Origin: Erinaceus europaeus
Lineage: Eukaryota; Chordata; Mammalia; Eulipotyphla; Erinaceidae
Assembly (NCBI RefSeq): GCF_950295315.1
Contig: NC_080168.1
Location: 74,317,519-74,381,518, forward strand
Direction: 5' to 3'
Length of the DNA: 64,000 bases
The first letter of the stretch is position 1. Each line of letters begins with the position of its first letter. Of the stretch, positions 63,986 through 64,000 are shown one piece after another. The position numbers and the translations under genes were made by a program. The notes below the pieces were generated by a model. It searched no databases. It was not told the origin of the DNA and saw only the letters and a list, made by a program, of their open reading frames with translations.

Positions 63986-64000
63986 ATGACTACATGAATG

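Overview
The window looks like intergenic or intronic DNA from a eulipotyphlan mammal, most likely a hedgehog (Erinaceus). Two things point there: about 70 copies of several tRNA-derived SINE types that I remember as erinaceid, and a eutherian L1. I see no convincing host exon, no true tRNA or rRNA gene and no CRISPR. Nearly every open frame over 60 codons lies in a retroelement, an antisense SINE or a microsatellite.

Layout. 1-2.7 kb: unassigned AT-rich DNA. 2.7-4.6 kb: a 5'-truncated L1 with a SINE inside it. 4.88-5.31 kb: an ERV2-type solo LTR. 5.4-12.2 kb: SINE-rich, with a fossil L1 and an LTR-like insertion that splits a SINE. 12.8-22.9 kb: a nested stack. The host is a long non-coding poly(A) retrotransposon, called here family A. 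It is cut by an env-less class II provirus (12894-20634) and by a Jockey-type non-LTR retrotransposon (20851-22167). 22.9-37.2 kb: more family A copies (one inserted in another), an ERV2-type solo LTR (24931-25398), L1 tails and SINEs. 37.2-51.3 kb: SINE-rich, with two unusually clean stretches (39.4-40.5 and 42.4-44.7 kb) and two further 3' ends of the Jockey-type element (45.4 and 47.7 kb). 51.3-56.9 kb: a small GC-rich patch, a 601-bp solo LTR, SINE clusters and a hexanucleotide microsatellite. 56.98-62.80 kb: a full-length L1 with intact ORF1 and broken ORF2. The end is SINE-rich.

How the parts relate. The provirus has betaretroviral organisation: gag, pro and pol in three frames, a U UUA AAC slippery heptamer followed by a possible pseudoknot, a Lys3-type primer-binding site and 6-bp target duplications. 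Its two 470-bp LTRs differ at five positions by eye, so it is young. L1 is the probable source of the machinery that moved the SINEs and family A, since both show poly(A) tails and 12-17 bp target duplications. The Jockey-type element is unlike the L1, L2, CR1 and RTE lineages usual in mammals, and is the best candidate here for something undescribed. A second surprise is a tRNA-Gly 5'-half-like sequence in both proviral LTRs.

SINE types used below: type 1, about 280 bp, tRNA-like head and a CAA/AAT-rich tail; type 2, about 200 bp, ending in AATAAATAAAGAT-like tails; type 3, about 120 bp, head with ATAATGGTTATGCAAA; type 4, about 145 bp, head with CAGTGGATAAAGCACTGGA. The numbering is mine. 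Edges without a stated target duplication are approximate to about 10-20 bp.
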